A stretch of 47,131 nt of DNA from Myxococcaceae bacterium. GTDB taxonomy: Bacteria > Myxococcota > Myxococcia > Myxococcales > Myxococcaceae. The stretch lies in NCBI GenBank assembly GCA_019694575.1, contig JAIBBR010000024.1, positions 1 to 47,131 of the forward strand. The letters run 5' to 3'. Under the pieces are notes generated by a model. That model saw nothing but the letters and a program-made list of their open reading frames with translations. It had not been told where the DNA came from and did not search any database. Positions 1-8,964 of the stretch are shown here, in pieces. Positions within the stretch are counted from its first letter, which is position 1, and every line of letters begins with the position of its first letter. The translations under genes were made by a program, and so were the position numbers.

Positions 1-241
1 CTGCGGCCTCGTCAGTCCGCTCCTCGACGTGCCCAACGGCACGCCTCCGGGGCTCCTTCCTCGGGCGCCCGCCTCGCTTCGGTCTCAGCACCCTCGCGAC
101 GGTCCGGTAACCTGTTCGGCGCTCTAGAAGAAGTTGACGAGGCGCCCGCCGCTCTCTAGGTGTGGTGGCTCCCATGCCTCTCTCATTTGTTGAGTTGCCT
201 CCCGTCGCGCGCCCCACCGCTGCGCAGCGCGGAGGTGCCCC
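1..241. other. Upstream region without a recognisable gene
   Basis: No gene was recognised here. On the minus strand a frame is open from an ATG at 175 to the window edge. It contains Arg-rich segments such as GGRPRKEP and uses codons (CTA, AGA) that are rare elsewhere in the window, so it could be the start of a foreign or mobile-element gene, but nothing identifies it. A 20-codon minus-strand frame ending at 124 also has a GGGAGG about 11 bases before its ATG. The stretch leads into pntA and should hold its promoter; no convincing -35/-10 pair was found. Confidence 0.3.
231..235 (+). promoter_or_regulatory. Shine-Dalgarno GGAGG that decides the pntA start
   Basis: GGAGG lies six bases before the ATT at 242. 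There is no in-frame ATG, GTG or TTG between the in-frame TGA at 191 and the TTG at 317. The conserved transhydrogenase N-terminus (IGIPKE) is encoded directly after the ATT. The site therefore supports initiation at ATT 242. Confidence 0.55.
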
Positions 242-1810
242 ATTTTAATCGGCATTCCCAAAGAAACGGGCCACGGCGAAAAACGCGTCGCCGCGTCGCC
301 TGAGTCGGTTCGCAAGTTGAAAACAATGGGCTTTGAGCTGTGCTTCGAGCCAGGCGTGGGAACCTTGGCGGGCTTCACTGACGCCGCCTTCGCCGAAGCC
401 GGCGCCACCGCGTGCACCAACGCCACCGAGGTTTTTTCTCGAGCCGACATTCTCATCAAAGTGCGTGCCCCTTCAGTCGCCGAAGCGGTGCACTTGAAAC
501 AAGGCGCGGTGCTGATTTCGCTGCTCCAAACCGAGCGGCTCACCGTGCTGCTCGAAGCGCTCAATGCGCGCAAAGTGAGCGCCCTTGCGCTCGAGCGCAT
601 ACCCCGCATCACCCGCGCCCAAAAGATGGACGTACTCTCGTCGATGGCCAACCTGGCTGGCTACCGCGCGGTGCTCGAAGCGGCGCACCAGTACCAAGGT
701 TTCTTCGGTGGCCAAGTCACCGCGGCGGGCTCGCTGGCTCCCGCGAAGGTGCTGGTTATCGGCGCCGGTGTGGCCGGCCTCGCCGCCATCGGAGCGGCGA
801 AAGCATTGGGCGCTGAAGTGCGCGCCTTCGACACCCGGGCCGCGGCACGAGAGCAGGTCGAAAGCCTGGGCGCGAAATTTCTCGAAGTCGACTTCAAAGA
901 GAGCGGTGAAGGCGGCGGCGGCTACGCGAAATTAATGAGCCCCGAATTCATCGCCGCCGAAATGAAGCTCTTCAAGGCGCAAGCCAAAGAATGCAACATC
1001 GTCATCACCACCGCGCTCATTCCCGGGGTCAAGGCGCCCATTCTGCTGCCGCGCGACGTGGTCGAAGCGCTCGCGCCCGGTTCAGTCATCGTCGACATGG
1101 CGGCCGAGCAAGGCGGTAACTGCGAGCTGTGCAAGCCGGGCGAGGTCGTCGACTACCAAGGCGTCAAAGTTGTCGGCTACACCGACTTGCCCAGCCGCAT
1201 GGCCGCCACCGCGAGCCGTTTCTTCGCCAACAACGTGCTCCATTTGCTGAGTGAAATGAGCCCCGGCAACACCTTCACAGTCGACACCGGCAACGACGTG
1301 GTGCGGCCAGCGCTGGTCTGCCACGAAGGCCAAACGCTGCCTCCACCCCCCAAGGCCGAGCCCTCGCCCGCTCCCGTGAAAGTGAAAGTGGTGTCGCCGC
1401 CTCCTCCCGGAGCCAAGCCGTTGCAAAACGACATCATGCGGCCCACCCGCTATGCCTGGGGCACGGGGGTGTTTGGGCTCGTGGGCATCAGTGCGCTCTT
1501 TTTGCTGGGGCGCTTTGCCCCACCTGACTTTTTGCAACACTCTACCGTGTTCATTTTGGCGTGCTTCGTCGGCTGGCAAGTCATTTGGAGCGTCAGCCCT
1601 TCGCTGCACACCCCGTTGATGAGCGTCACCAACGCCATTAGCGGCATCATCATTTTGGGAGGCATGCTGCAAATTGGCCAGGGCTTCGAGTGGGCGACGC
1701 TGCTCGGCGCGGCGGCGGTGCTGCTTTCGGCCATCAACATCGCCGGCGGCTTTCTCGTTACCCAGCGCATGCTGAAAATGTTTCGCCGTGAGAGCGCGGG
1801 GGGCCATTGA
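242..1810 (+). CDS. pntA: NAD(P) transhydrogenase subunit alpha (PntA)
   Basis: Alpha subunit of the proton-translocating transhydrogenase of the inner membrane. It binds NAD(H) and, with PntB, couples proton flow to reduction of NADP by NADH. From ATT 242 the product is about 522 residues, close to the E. coli type of alpha subunit in which the soluble domain is fused to membrane helices. The N-terminus reads IGIPKE, as in alanine dehydrogenase/PNT proteins. A Rossmann motif [18 protein letters not shown] starts near residue 174, and a Pro-rich linker leads to about four C-terminal hydrophobic segments (residues about 398-510). The next ordinary in-frame start, TTG 317, would delete conserved sequence, hence the ATT choice. 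An extra C in the CCCC run at 238-241 is the alternative explanation: its removal would put GTG 235 in frame. The stop overlaps the pntB start by one base. Confidence 0.93.
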   Translation: MLIGIPKETGHGEKRVAASPESVRKLKTMGFELCFEPGVGTLAGFTDAAFAEAGATACTNATEVFSRADILIKVRAPSVAEAVHLKQGAVLISLLQTERLTVLLEALNARKVSALALERIPRITRAQKMDVLSSMANLAGYRAVLEAAHQYQGFFGGQVTAAGSLAPAKVLVIGAGVAGLAAIGAAKALGAEVRAFDTRAAAREQVESLGAKFLEVDFKESGEGGGGYAKLMSPEFIAAEMKLFKAQAKECNIVITTALIPGVKAPILLPRDVVEALAPGSVIVDMAAEQGGNCELCKPGEVVDYQGVKVVGYTDLPSRMAATASRFFANNVLHLLSEMSPGNTFTVDTGNDVVRPALVCHEGQTLPPPPKAEPSPAPVKVKVVSPPPPGAKPLQNDIMRPTRYAWGTGVFGLVGISALFLLGRFAPPDFLQHSTVFILACFVGWQVIWSVSPSLHTPLMSVTNAISGIIILGGMLQIGQGFEWATLLGAAAVLLSAINIAGGFLVTQRMLKMFRRESAGGH

Positions 1811-3258
1811 TGAGCGGCCAAACCATTGTCGCCTACCTGGTGGCGGGTGTGCTTTTCATTCGCAGCCTGGGCGAGTTGTCGAAGCAAGAGACCGCCCGCC
1901 GCGGCAACCTGTACGGCATGTTGGGTATGGGCTTGGCCGTGGCCATTGCCGCCACCACCTGGGTGGCCGAGCGCATGGGCACAGGTACCCTGCAAACTTT
2001 CTTAGAAACGCACCGCACGGGCTTGGGCCTGCTCGCGGGGTGTCTCTTCGTCGGTTTCTCGATTGGCGCGGTGCTGGCGCGCCGGGTAGAGATGACCGGC
2101 ATGCCCGAGTTGGTGGCGATTCTGCACAGCTTCGTCGGCTTGGCCGCGGTGCTGGTGGGCGTCTCGTCATACCTTTCGCCTCGGCCTGAAGCGCTCATCA
2201 ACTACACCACCCAAGTGGTGCACGAGATTGAAATTTGGGCGGGCGTGGGCGTCGGCGCGCTTACTTTCACCGGTTCTGTCGTCGCGTGGGGCAAGTTGAA
2301 AGGCAGCATCAGCGGCAAGCCTTTGCTGTTGCCCGGCCGACATGCGCTCAACCTCACGCTGGCAGGCGCCGCGGTCGCGCTCGCGGTGCCGTTTCTGCAA
2401 GCGCATGGCGCTGACGGCATGCCGTGGTTGTTGGCCATGACGGCGGTCGCCGGGCTCATCGGCATTCACTTGGTGATGGCCATTGGCGGCGCCGACATGC
2501 CGGTGGTGGTGTCGATGCTCAACAGCTATTCAGGGTGGGCGGCGGCGGCGGCGGGCTTCATGCTCGCCAATGACTTGCTCATCGTCACCGGCGCGTTGGT
2601 CGGCTCGAGCGGTGCGATTCTTTCCATCATCATGTGCCGCGCGATGAACCGTTCGATTTGGAACGTGATTTTCGGAGGCTTCGGCACCGCTGACTCCAAG
2701 CCCGGCGAAGGCGCGGCGGCGGAGCAAGGCGAGGTGCGCGAAATCAAAGCCGATGAAACCGCGCAACGGCTGAAAGACGCGAAGAGCGTCATCATCGTGC
2801 CGGGCTACGGCATGGCGGTGGCGCGGGCGCAGAGCGCGGTCAACGAGCTCACCAAGACGCTGCGCGAGCAAGGCGTGCAGGTGCGCTTCGCGATTCACCC
2901 CGTGGCGGGCCGTTTGCCGGGGCATATGAACGTGCTGCTGGCCGAGGCCGACGTGCCTTACGACATTGTGCTCGAAATGGAGCACATCAACGCTGACTTC
3001 GCCCACACCGACGTGGTGTTGGTCATTGGCGCCAATGACATTGTGAACCCCGGTGCGTTGAACGATGCGCAGAGCCCGATTTACGGCATGCCGGTGCTCG
3101 AGGTGTGGAAGGCGAAGATGACCGTGGTGCTCAAACGCGGCATGGCGGCAGGCTACGCCGGCGTCGAAAACCCGCTCTTCTTCTTAGACAAAACGCGCAT
3201 GCTGTTTGGCGATGCGCGCAAGTCGATTGAGGCGCTGGTCACTGCCGTGCGGCAGTAG
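1810..3258 (+). CDS. pntB: NAD(P) transhydrogenase subunit beta (PntB)
   Basis: Beta subunit of the same complex, 482 residues. The first two thirds consist of closely spaced hydrophobic helices forming the proton channel. The C-terminal domain binds NADP(H): [15 protein letters not shown] lies near residue 327, followed by the conserved [20 protein letters not shown] region and [14 protein letters not shown]. The ATG overlaps the last base of the pntA stop (TGATG), which implies translational coupling and a two-gene operon. The gene ends two bases before the stop of the oppositely oriented cyclic-di-GMP gene; no terminator hairpin was seen between them. Confidence 0.95.
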   Translation: MSGQTIVAYLVAGVLFIRSLGELSKQETARRGNLYGMLGMGLAVAIAATTWVAERMGTGTLQTFLETHRTGLGLLAGCLFVGFSIGAVLARRVEMTGMPELVAILHSFVGLAAVLVGVSSYLSPRPEALINYTTQVVHEIEIWAGVGVGALTFTGSVVAWGKLKGSISGKPLLLPGRHALNLTLAGAAVALAVPFLQAHGADGMPWLLAMTAVAGLIGIHLVMAIGGADMPVVVSMLNSYSGWAAAAAGFMLANDLLIVTGALVGSSGAILSIIMCRAMNRSIWNVIFGGFGTADSKPGEGAAAEQGEVREIKADETAQRLKDAKSVIIVPGYGMAVARAQSAVNELTKTLREQGVQVRFAIHPVAGRLPGHMNVLLAEADVPYDIVLEMEHINADFAHTDVVLVIGANDIVNPGALNDAQSPIYGMPVLEVWKAKMTVVLKRGMAAGYAGVENPLFFLDKTRMLFGDARKSIEALVTAVRQ

Positions 3259-3260
3259 CT

Positions 3261-5249
3261 TTAGAAACGCGGCCGTTCCATTTTGAATGGCTGGTGAACC
3301 AGCTTCATCGCCTCGTTCGCTTCGACCGGTTTCGAGAAGTAATAGCCTTGCACGTATTCACAGCCGAGCTCCTTCAAGAGCTCCAACTGCTCGTACGTCT
3401 CGACACACTCGGCGATGACGTCCATGCCTAAATTTTTCGCCAACACCACGATGGTGCGCACCAGTTCAGCGTTCTTGTTGCCCGGCTCCAATTTGCGCAC
3501 GAAGGAGCCGTCGATTTTCAAAACATCGATGGGAAATTGGTGCAGGTACGAAAGCGACGAGTAGCCAGTGCCGAAATCGTCGAGCAAGAGCCCCACGCCC
3601 AAGCGTTTGAGCTCCTTCAGCGTCTCAGCCGCGCGCTCTGGCTGTTCAATCACCGCGCTCTCGGTGATTTCGAGCTTCAAATGGCTCAACGTGAGGCCCG
3701 TTTCACGGCCAATGCGAACAATGTCTTCGACGATGTTGGGCGCTGAAAGCTGCCGCGTCGACAAGTTCACCGTCACCGACATTGACTGCGGCAACCCAGC
3801 CTTTCGCCATTGCTGCAATTGGCGGCAGCCTTCTTCAATCACCCAGGCACCGATTTCGACAATCAGCCCCGTCTCTTCAGCCACGGGTATGAACTTGGCC
3901 GGCGGCACCAAGCCCATTTCGGGGTGCTGCCAGCGCACCAAGGCCTCGAAATCGACGACCTGCGCCGTCTTCAGCGACACCACCGGCTGGTAGTGCAGGC
4001 GCAGCTCTTGTCGCGTCACCACTTGGCGCAAGTTGCTCTCTAATTCCAAGCGCGAGCGGGCCCGGGCCTGCATTTCACGGTCGAACACCTGGTGGCGGGC
4101 TTTGCCCTGCTCCTTCGCGCGGTACATCGCAATGTCGGCGTCACGCAGCATGTCGCCCGGCTTTTCGTAACGGGCGTCGTGGTAGGCGATACCGATGCTC
4201 ACCGTGGCGAACACTTTTTGCGCTCCCAGCATGAACGGTGCGCCAAGCGCGGTGTTGACGTGCTGAGCCACGCGCATCGCGTCGCTCACGTCACGCAGGC
4301 CTTCGACCAAAATGCCGAACTCGTCGCCTCCCAAACGCGCCAAGGTGTCACTGCGGCGAACCGCGGTACCGAGCCGCGCCGCCACTTCGCGCAAGAGCCC
4401 ATCACCGGCCTGGTGGCCCAAGCTGTCGTTCACCACCTTGAAACGGTCGAGGTCTAAACAGAGCACCGCGAACGGCGCCTTTTTGTGACGGGCCGCCATT
4501 TCGAAAACATGCTCGAGGCGGTTCAAAAACAACGCCCGGTTCGGCAGGCCGGTGAGCGGGTCGTGAAACGCGTCGTCGAGGAGCTTGGCTTTGGCGCGCT
4601 CGCGTTCAACCACCCGCCCGAGCTGAACACCCACGTCGGCCATCAACGAAAGCACGCTTGCGTCAGGTTCGGTGGCGTCGGCGAAGAAGAATTCGGCCAC
4701 CGCGACGACCACGTTGCCCGCCACCACGGGAAAAGCAAACCCCACGCGCACGCCGCTTTCGACGGCCGACGCAAAACGCGGGACATTCGCGTCAACCGCG
4801 ACGTCGACTACCCACAACGGTTTGCCTTCGCTGAAGCAACGGCCCGGCAAGCCCACGCCTGGCGCCAGCGGAGTGTTTTCAGTCAGGGTGCGAAACGCGT
4901 CGAAGCGGGCTTCGTCGTCGAGGTGCCAAATGCCGGTGGGGCACAAGTGGCCGGTACGGGTGGGAATGTACATGTGGCCAATGGGCCAGTGCATGTGCGT
5001 GCACACCAGGTCGAGCACGGTCTGAAACGCTTGATCGATATTGAGCGCTTCATTCGACGCCGACGCCACCCGCTGCAGCAACAACAGCGCTTGGTGCTTT
5101 TGATACAGGTCGGCCGCCGACTGCTTGGCAATCGCTTCGGCGTCAAGGCGGGCCTGGTGCTCGCGCGCCAAACGCTCCTCGAGCTTGCGCACGGTGTCGG
5201 CCGTCTTGCTGTCGTTCGTGGTCACGTCGCTACCGGCCGAAGCTCGCAT
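3261..5249 (-). CDS. GAF-GGDEF-EAL cyclic-di-GMP signalling protein
   Basis: Cytoplasmic 662-residue protein expected to make and/or degrade cyclic-di-GMP. The order is a coiled-coil N-terminus (about 16-60), a GAF-type sensor domain (about 60-215), a GGDEF domain (about 225-390) and an EAL domain (about 400-650). GGDEF is intact at 307-311, and RRSD at 298-301 fits the RxxD inhibitory site five residues before it. The EAL domain has EAL at 435, VNLSTRQ, EITE at 527-530, DDFGTG at 557-562, VLKID and AECVET, where the family usually has AEGVET. Both activities look possible. No signal peptide or membrane segment is present. The start is ATG 5249; a GTG eight codons in would also fit. It is divergent from manA, with about 97 bp between the starts. 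Confidence 0.93.
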   Translation of the reverse strand: MRASAGSDVTTNDSKTADTVRKLEERLAREHQARLDAEAIAKQSAADLYQKHQALLLLQRVASASNEALNIDQAFQTVLDLVCTHMHWPIGHMYIPTRTGHLCPTGIWHLDDEARFDAFRTLTENTPLAPGVGLPGRCFSEGKPLWVVDVAVDANVPRFASAVESGVRVGFAFPVVAGNVVVAVAEFFFADATEPDASVLSLMADVGVQLGRVVERERAKAKLLDDAFHDPLTGLPNRALFLNRLEHVFEMAARHKKAPFAVLCLDLDRFKVVNDSLGHQAGDGLLREVAARLGTAVRRSDTLARLGGDEFGILVEGLRDVSDAMRVAQHVNTALGAPFMLGAQKVFATVSIGIAYHDARYEKPGDMLRDADIAMYRAKEQGKARHQVFDREMQARARSRLELESNLRQVVTRQELRLHYQPVVSLKTAQVVDFEALVRWQHPEMGLVPPAKFIPVAEETGLIVEIGAWVIEEGCRQLQQWRKAGLPQSMSVTVNLSTRQLSAPNIVEDIVRIGRETGLTLSHLKLEITESAVIEQPERAAETLKELKRLGVGLLLDDFGTGYSSLSYLHQFPIDVLKIDGSFVRKLEPGNKNAELVRTIVVLAKNLGMDVIAECVETYEQLELLKELGCEYVQGYYFSKPVEANEAMKLVHQPFKMERPRF

Positions 5250-5346
5250 CGAGAAAATCGCAAGAGACGACTACCTGCCTTCTAGAATGCCACAGCAAAG
5301 GTGACAGCGCTCACGCATTTGCACGCCTGGCCATTGCCACTACGAT

Positions 5347-6528
5347 GTGCGGGTGGAGCGCCTTCAAAACACCATTCAAGAATATGCCTGGGGCAGTCAG
5401 ACCGCCATCTCTGGGCTGCTGGGTCAGCCTCGCTCGAGCAAGCCCCAAGCCGAGCTGTGGCTGGGCGCGCACCCGCTCGCACCCTCGGCTACACCCCAGG
5501 GTTCTCTGCTGGCGCTGATTGACGGCGACCCGGTCTCGACACTGGGAGCCAGGGTGGCCCAGCGCTTTCAAAACCGGTTGCCTTTTCTGCTCAAGGTGCT
5601 CGCCGCCGACGCTCCGCTTTCGTTGCAGGCACACCCCAGCTTGGCGCAGGCCCAGGCCGGCTTCGCGCGCGAAGAAGCGGCCGGCGTGCCCCTCACCGCC
5701 GCGCACCGCAACTACAAAGACGCCAACCACAAGCCCGAGCTGATTTGCGCGCTCACACCGTTTGAAGCGTTGTGCGGTTTTCGCAAGCTGGGTGCTTCAG
5801 CGCGTCTCTTCGCGGGGCTGGGGCACGCGGTGACGACGTCGCTCTCGGCGGTGTTGCAGTTGGGAGGGCTGGCCGGCGTTTTCGAGACGTTGATGACGAT
5901 GCCCAAAGACCGCACTGCCGCCTTGCTGGCTTCGGTGGTGCCGCAGCTCGAGAAATTGTCGCAAGGCACAGGTGACGAGGCCGTCGCGTACCGTTGTGCG
6001 CACCGGTTGGCACAGGCGTACCCGGGCGACATTGGCGCGGTGAGCTCGCTGCTGCTCAACCATGTCGAGCTGTCTGTGGGCCAAGCGCTCTATCTCGACG
6101 CCGGCAACCTGCATGCCTATTTGCGCGGCGTGGGCATTGAGTTGATGGCGAATTCTGACAACGTGTTGCGTGGCGGGCTGACGCCGAAACATGTCGACGT
6201 GAAAGAGCTGCTGGGGGTGCTCGATTTTTCGGCCGGCCCGGTGAAGGTGCTGGAGCCGACGGAGGCCGCGCCTGGTGAGTGGACCTATGCGACAGCTGCT
6301 GCCGACTTTCGGTTGTCGCGGTTTTCGCTCTCGGCCGCGCATGCGGTGAAGCCTGCGCGTTCGGGCCCCGAGATTTTGCTCTGCACCGAAGGCACGGCCA
6401 CGGTGGAAATGGGCAACGCCTCGCTGACACTCAAGCGAGGCGAATCGGCCTGGGTTGCCGCCGCTGACGGTGCGTACACAGCAAGCGGCAACGGCGTGCT
6501 TTACCGCGCCACCGTGGGCACTCTGTAA
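5347..6528 (+). CDS. manA: Mannose-6-phosphate isomerase, class I
   Basis: Zinc enzyme interconverting fructose-6-phosphate and mannose-6-phosphate, feeding GDP-mannose and polysaccharide synthesis. The 393-residue length is normal for class I. The N-terminus MRVERLQNTIQEYAWGS matches the family's LxNxxQxYAWGS. Zinc-site regions are visible: LSLQAHPSLAQA, KPELICALTPFEALCGF and DAGNLHAYLRGVGIELMANSDNVLRGG. The start is GTG 5347, chosen because it begins just before the conserved segment. Transcription is divergent from the GGDEF-EAL gene, and the FAD dehydrogenase follows after 22 bp, probably in the same transcript. Confidence 0.93.
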   Translation: MRVERLQNTIQEYAWGSQTAISGLLGQPRSSKPQAELWLGAHPLAPSATPQGSLLALIDGDPVSTLGARVAQRFQNRLPFLLKVLAADAPLSLQAHPSLAQAQAGFAREEAAGVPLTAAHRNYKDANHKPELICALTPFEALCGFRKLGASARLFAGLGHAVTTSLSAVLQLGGLAGVFETLMTMPKDRTAALLASVVPQLEKLSQGTGDEAVAYRCAHRLAQAYPGDIGAVSSLLLNHVELSVGQALYLDAGNLHAYLRGVGIELMANSDNVLRGGLTPKHVDVKELLGVLDFSAGPVKVLEPTEAAPGEWTYATAAADFRLSRFSLSAAHAVKPARSGPEILLCTEGTATVEMGNASLTLKRGESAWVAAADGAYTASGNGVLYRATVGTL

Positions 6529-6550
6529 AAAACGGTCTACGGTGCTCCGC

Positions 6551-7939
6551 ATGGACAGTTGGAGCGCTTTTCGCAGTGCGCTTGAGGCGCAGCTGCCCGC
6601 CGATACATGCTCGACCGATGCCGATGACCTCGCCACCTACGGCCGCGACTGGACGCGTGTCTTCGCTCCCGCGCCGAAACTCTTGGTTCGGCCTCGCACG
6701 ACAGCCGAAGTGTCGACGGTGATGCAGCTGGCCACGGCGCACAAGGTAGCGGTGGTTCCCTCTGGTGGACGCACCGGCTTGGCCGGCGGTGCCGTCGCGG
6801 CGAAAGGCGAAGTGGTGCTCTCGTTCGAGCGCATGCGGGCGATAGGGCCCATTGATGCGCTGGGCCTTTCGGTCGTGGTGCAGGCCGGAGCGGTGACAGA
6901 AGCCGTGCACCGCCACTGCGCTGAGGCCGGTTTGTTTTGGCCGGTCGATTTCGCATCGAAGGGCTCTTCACAAGTGGGCGGCAACATCGCTACCAATGCC
7001 GGTGGCGTGCGGGTGATTCGTTACGGGCTCACCCGGCAATGGGTGCTGGGGTTAGAAGTCGTGTTGCCCAGCGGTGAAGTGCTGCAGCTCAACGGCGCGC
7101 TCGAGAAGAACAACACCGGCGTCGACTTGCGGCAGCTGTTCATCGGCAGCGAGGGCATTTTGGGTCTCATCACCCAGGCCACGCTGAAATTGACGCGGCT
7201 GCCGGGCAAAACCGACGTCTTTCTCTTCGCGGTCGACAATTTAAAGGCGGTGCTGAAGCTCTTTTCCACTGCGCGAAAAGGGCCATTCACCCTTTCGGCT
7301 TACGAGTTCTTCACTGACAAATGCACCGCGCGGCTCGAAAAGCATCGCGGCTTGCGGCCCCCGTTCGAGGCAGCCTCATCGCACTATGTGTTGATGGAGG
7401 TCGAAGCAGCCGACGCGGGCGCGCTTGACCCGTGGCTGCAGAAGCTCTTTGAAGACGGGCTGGTGCGCGACGGCACCCTGGCGCAAAGTGAAGAGCAGGC
7501 GAGAGGTCTCTGGGCGCTGCGTGAAGGCATCAGCGAGAGCCTGTCGGCGACGGGGCTGCCGCACAAGAACGACATTGCCTTGCCCATTGAAGCGCTGGGC
7601 GCGTTTTGCACGGAGTTGGACTCAGTGTTTTCTACCCGTTACCCCGGTTGGGAAATTTGCCTCTTCGGGCACATCGGCGACGGGAATTTGCACGTCAACG
7701 TGATGAAGCCCGAGCAGCTGACGAAAGAAGCGTTCTGGGAAAAAACGCACGAGGCCGATGAGCAGCTGTTTTCGCTGGTGAAGAAGTACCACGGCAGCAT
7801 CAGCGCGGAGCACGGCATTGGGTTGTTGAAGAAACCGTTTCTTCACTACTCGCGCAGTGACACTGAGCTGGCTTTGATGCGGGCGTTGAAAGCGGCGTTT
7901 GACCCCCTGGGCATTTTGAACCCCGGCAAGGTGCTGTGA
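6551..7939 (+). CDS. FAD-linked 2-hydroxyacid dehydrogenase (GlcD / D-2-hydroxyglutarate or D-lactate type)
   Basis: Flavoenzyme of 462 residues oxidising a D-2-hydroxyacid to the 2-oxoacid. The FAD_binding_4 domain has VPSGGRTGLAGGA near residue 70 and SQVGGNIATNAGGVRVIRYG near residue 140. The C-terminal domain has GHIGDGNLHVNV (about 373) and SAEHGIG (about 418), with the family ending GILNPGKVL. Sequence alone does not separate D-lactate, glycolate and D-2-hydroxyglutarate as substrate. The gene lies 4.4 kb from serA, whose enzyme can release D-2-hydroxyglutarate; that link is inference. The start is ATG 6551; an upstream extension would overlap manA. Its last 22 bases belong to the 126-bp repeat that recurs at 10824. 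Confidence 0.88.
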   Translation: MDSWSAFRSALEAQLPADTCSTDADDLATYGRDWTRVFAPAPKLLVRPRTTAEVSTVMQLATAHKVAVVPSGGRTGLAGGAVAAKGEVVLSFERMRAIGPIDALGLSVVVQAGAVTEAVHRHCAEAGLFWPVDFASKGSSQVGGNIATNAGGVRVIRYGLTRQWVLGLEVVLPSGEVLQLNGALEKNNTGVDLRQLFIGSEGILGLITQATLKLTRLPGKTDVFLFAVDNLKAVLKLFSTARKGPFTLSAYEFFTDKCTARLEKHRGLRPPFEAASSHYVLMEVEAADAGALDPWLQKLFEDGLVRDGTLAQSEEQARGLWALREGISESLSATGLPHKNDIALPIEALGAFCTELDSVFSTRYPGWEICLFGHIGDGNLHVNVMKPEQLTKEAFWEKTHEADEQLFSLVKKYHGSISAEHGIGLLKKPFLHYSRSDTELALMRALKAAFDPLGILNPGKVL

Positions 7940-8043
7940 CGAGGGTGCAGGTATCAAGGGCGATGCGAAGCAGCGGCATCGGAGCTCTTGGGCTCTGAAC
8001 GAATGAAAACCGCCGACAGCATCACGCTGTTGGGCACCACGAT
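7918..8043. repeat. 126-bp direct repeat, left copy of the islet boundary
   Basis: This stretch matches 10824-10949 with three mismatches, all between 7942 and 7949. It carries the last 22 bases of the FAD dehydrogenase gene, the short gap and the last 90 bases of a mscS-like gene. Identity stops sharply at both ends. Confidence 0.95.
7954..8043 (-). pseudogene. 3' fragment of the MscS-like channel gene
   Basis: This piece is the C-terminal end (VVPNSVMLSAVFIRS onward) of the MscS-like gene whose intact copy ends at 10860. It belongs to the left copy of the 126-bp repeat, and the homology stops at 8043. It has no start of its own and is most simply a remnant of the duplication that accompanied insertion of the islet. 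Confidence 0.85.
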
Positions 8044-8164
8044 GCCAATGGCGTAATTTTCGGGGGGAAGGTCAGGGCGACTGCAAGTCGGCGTCCAAGC
8101 TCGCGGCGTGAACACGCTTCGTCAGCTCAGCCGCTGTCGCGGCCCTTCGTTGAGTTGCGCTGTT

Positions 8165-8521
8165 TCAGTAAGAAAGGTTTGACGCTCTCGATGTCAGCAG
8201 ATCCTTGGCGACGGCTACCTTTATCCTTTGGATCTTCGAGCACTTGCCCTCGTACTTCGCCAGCTCCTCGCGTGCTGACAGAACTTGGCCTTCACCTCGC
8301 GGCACTTCAACGATCACAACCTCGTCTGCGGAGGCAAGAACGGTATAGATGTCCTCGGCCTGCTCGGGAACCCAGTTGAGGACATAAGCACCAGTGACTT
8401 TCACATTCACAGACTCAAGAGCGTTCGCCAATCGGCCATGGCTGCCGTCCTGCAGCGCGAGATTCGAGCGAACCAACTCCTCGCGCAGCTGCTGTTCCGT
8501 GCGGCTTCCAATCAGCTTCAT
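8165..8521 (-). CDS. Uncharacterised 118-residue protein
   Basis: I do not recognise this gene. From ATG 8521 it reads MKLIGSRTEQQLREELVRS, then a segment with YVLNWVPEQAEDIYTVLAS and EVVIVEVPRG, and a Lys-rich C-terminus. It is compact, with no signal peptide or membrane segment, and looks like a small soluble alpha/beta protein. Size and setting (an islet with toxin-antitoxin-like genes) would suit an immunity or antitoxin protein, but that is a guess. The frame is open upstream to 8659, but that extension overlaps an HTH-like remnant on the other strand, so the ATG at 8521 is preferred. Confidence 0.55.
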   Translation of the reverse strand: MKLIGSRTEQQLREELVRSNLALQDGSHGRLANALESVNVKVTGAYVLNWVPEQAEDIYTVLASADEVVIVEVPRGEGQVLSAREELAKYEGKCSKIQRIKVAVAKDLLTSRASNLSY

Positions 8522-8563
8522 TCGAGCAATCCCTGGCCGGCCGAAGGGCCGCTTAGTTTGTAA

Positions 8564-8680
8564 CTGTTCAGCGGGCGAATCGACATCGGGAAGCTGCCCC
8601 ACCTGCGCATCGTGAACAGCATTCGCATTCGGTCGGAGGACCTCGAACTGCTCCTCCACGAAGTGAAGACCTTACCCTGA
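8564..8680 (+). pseudogene. Remnant of an HTH_17 / excisionase-type DNA-binding domain
   Basis: A frame that opens right after TAA at 8561 and ends at TGA 8680 encodes about 38 residues, including SGRIDIGKLPHLRIVNSIRI and RSEDLELLL. This resembles the second half of the helix-turn-helix_17 domain (the sGxlPxxrIgrxxRIpredLexxL pattern) found in excisionases and MerR-like small regulators. The N-terminal recognition part and a start codon are missing, so it is treated as a fragment. A chance resemblance cannot be excluded. Confidence 0.35.
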
Positions 8681-8700
8681 GATCTAGCGGTTAGGCGATA

Positions 8701-8961
8701 TCACAGTGCGTGCGATTGGGTCTCAAGCTGCTTGCGAAGCTTCTGGTGAATGGCATCAGGGGCAAGGTCGGCGCCGGTTGGCCAACATGGGACACCGAAT
8801 TGGTCGAGGCTCACCTGCTTGAAGAGCGACTCGTCACGCAGCGGCGCGAACACCGGGCCGAAGAGCCGATCAGCAAGGTCAATGACCCCCGCTACGCCAT
8901 CGGAGAACTCCACGTAGAGTCGATACCCCGACCGTGGTTCTACTTTTGTCGCTCGCGTCAT
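8701..8961 (-). CDS. DUF2442 family protein
   Basis: Small 86-residue protein with the DUF2442 pattern: an N-terminal strand (YRLYVEFSDGVAGVIDL), then LFGPVFAPLRDESLFKQVSLD and the family-typical WPTGADLAPDAI near the C-terminus. DUF2442 genes are often found directly beside DUF4160 genes, as here, and such pairs have been suspected to be toxin-antitoxin-like; no function is established from this sequence. The ATG at 8961 lies three bases after the DUF4160 stop, so the two are co-transcribed. Confidence 0.75.
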   Translation of the reverse strand: MTRATKVEPRSGYRLYVEFSDGVAGVIDLADRLFGPVFAPLRDESLFKQVSLDQFGVPCWPTGADLAPDAIHQKLRKQLETQSHAL

Positions 8962-8964
8962 CGG

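Noticed and set aside
1-175. Minus-strand frame open to the window edge with Arg-rich sequence
   Set aside because: Only 58 codons, no recognisable domain, and the overlapping frames look equally plausible; reported only as an unassigned region.
1082-1807. Long ORF antisense to pntA, and many similar long frames antisense to other genes
   Set aside because: Expected shadows in high-GC DNA; their translations are Arg/His/Ala-rich without domains.
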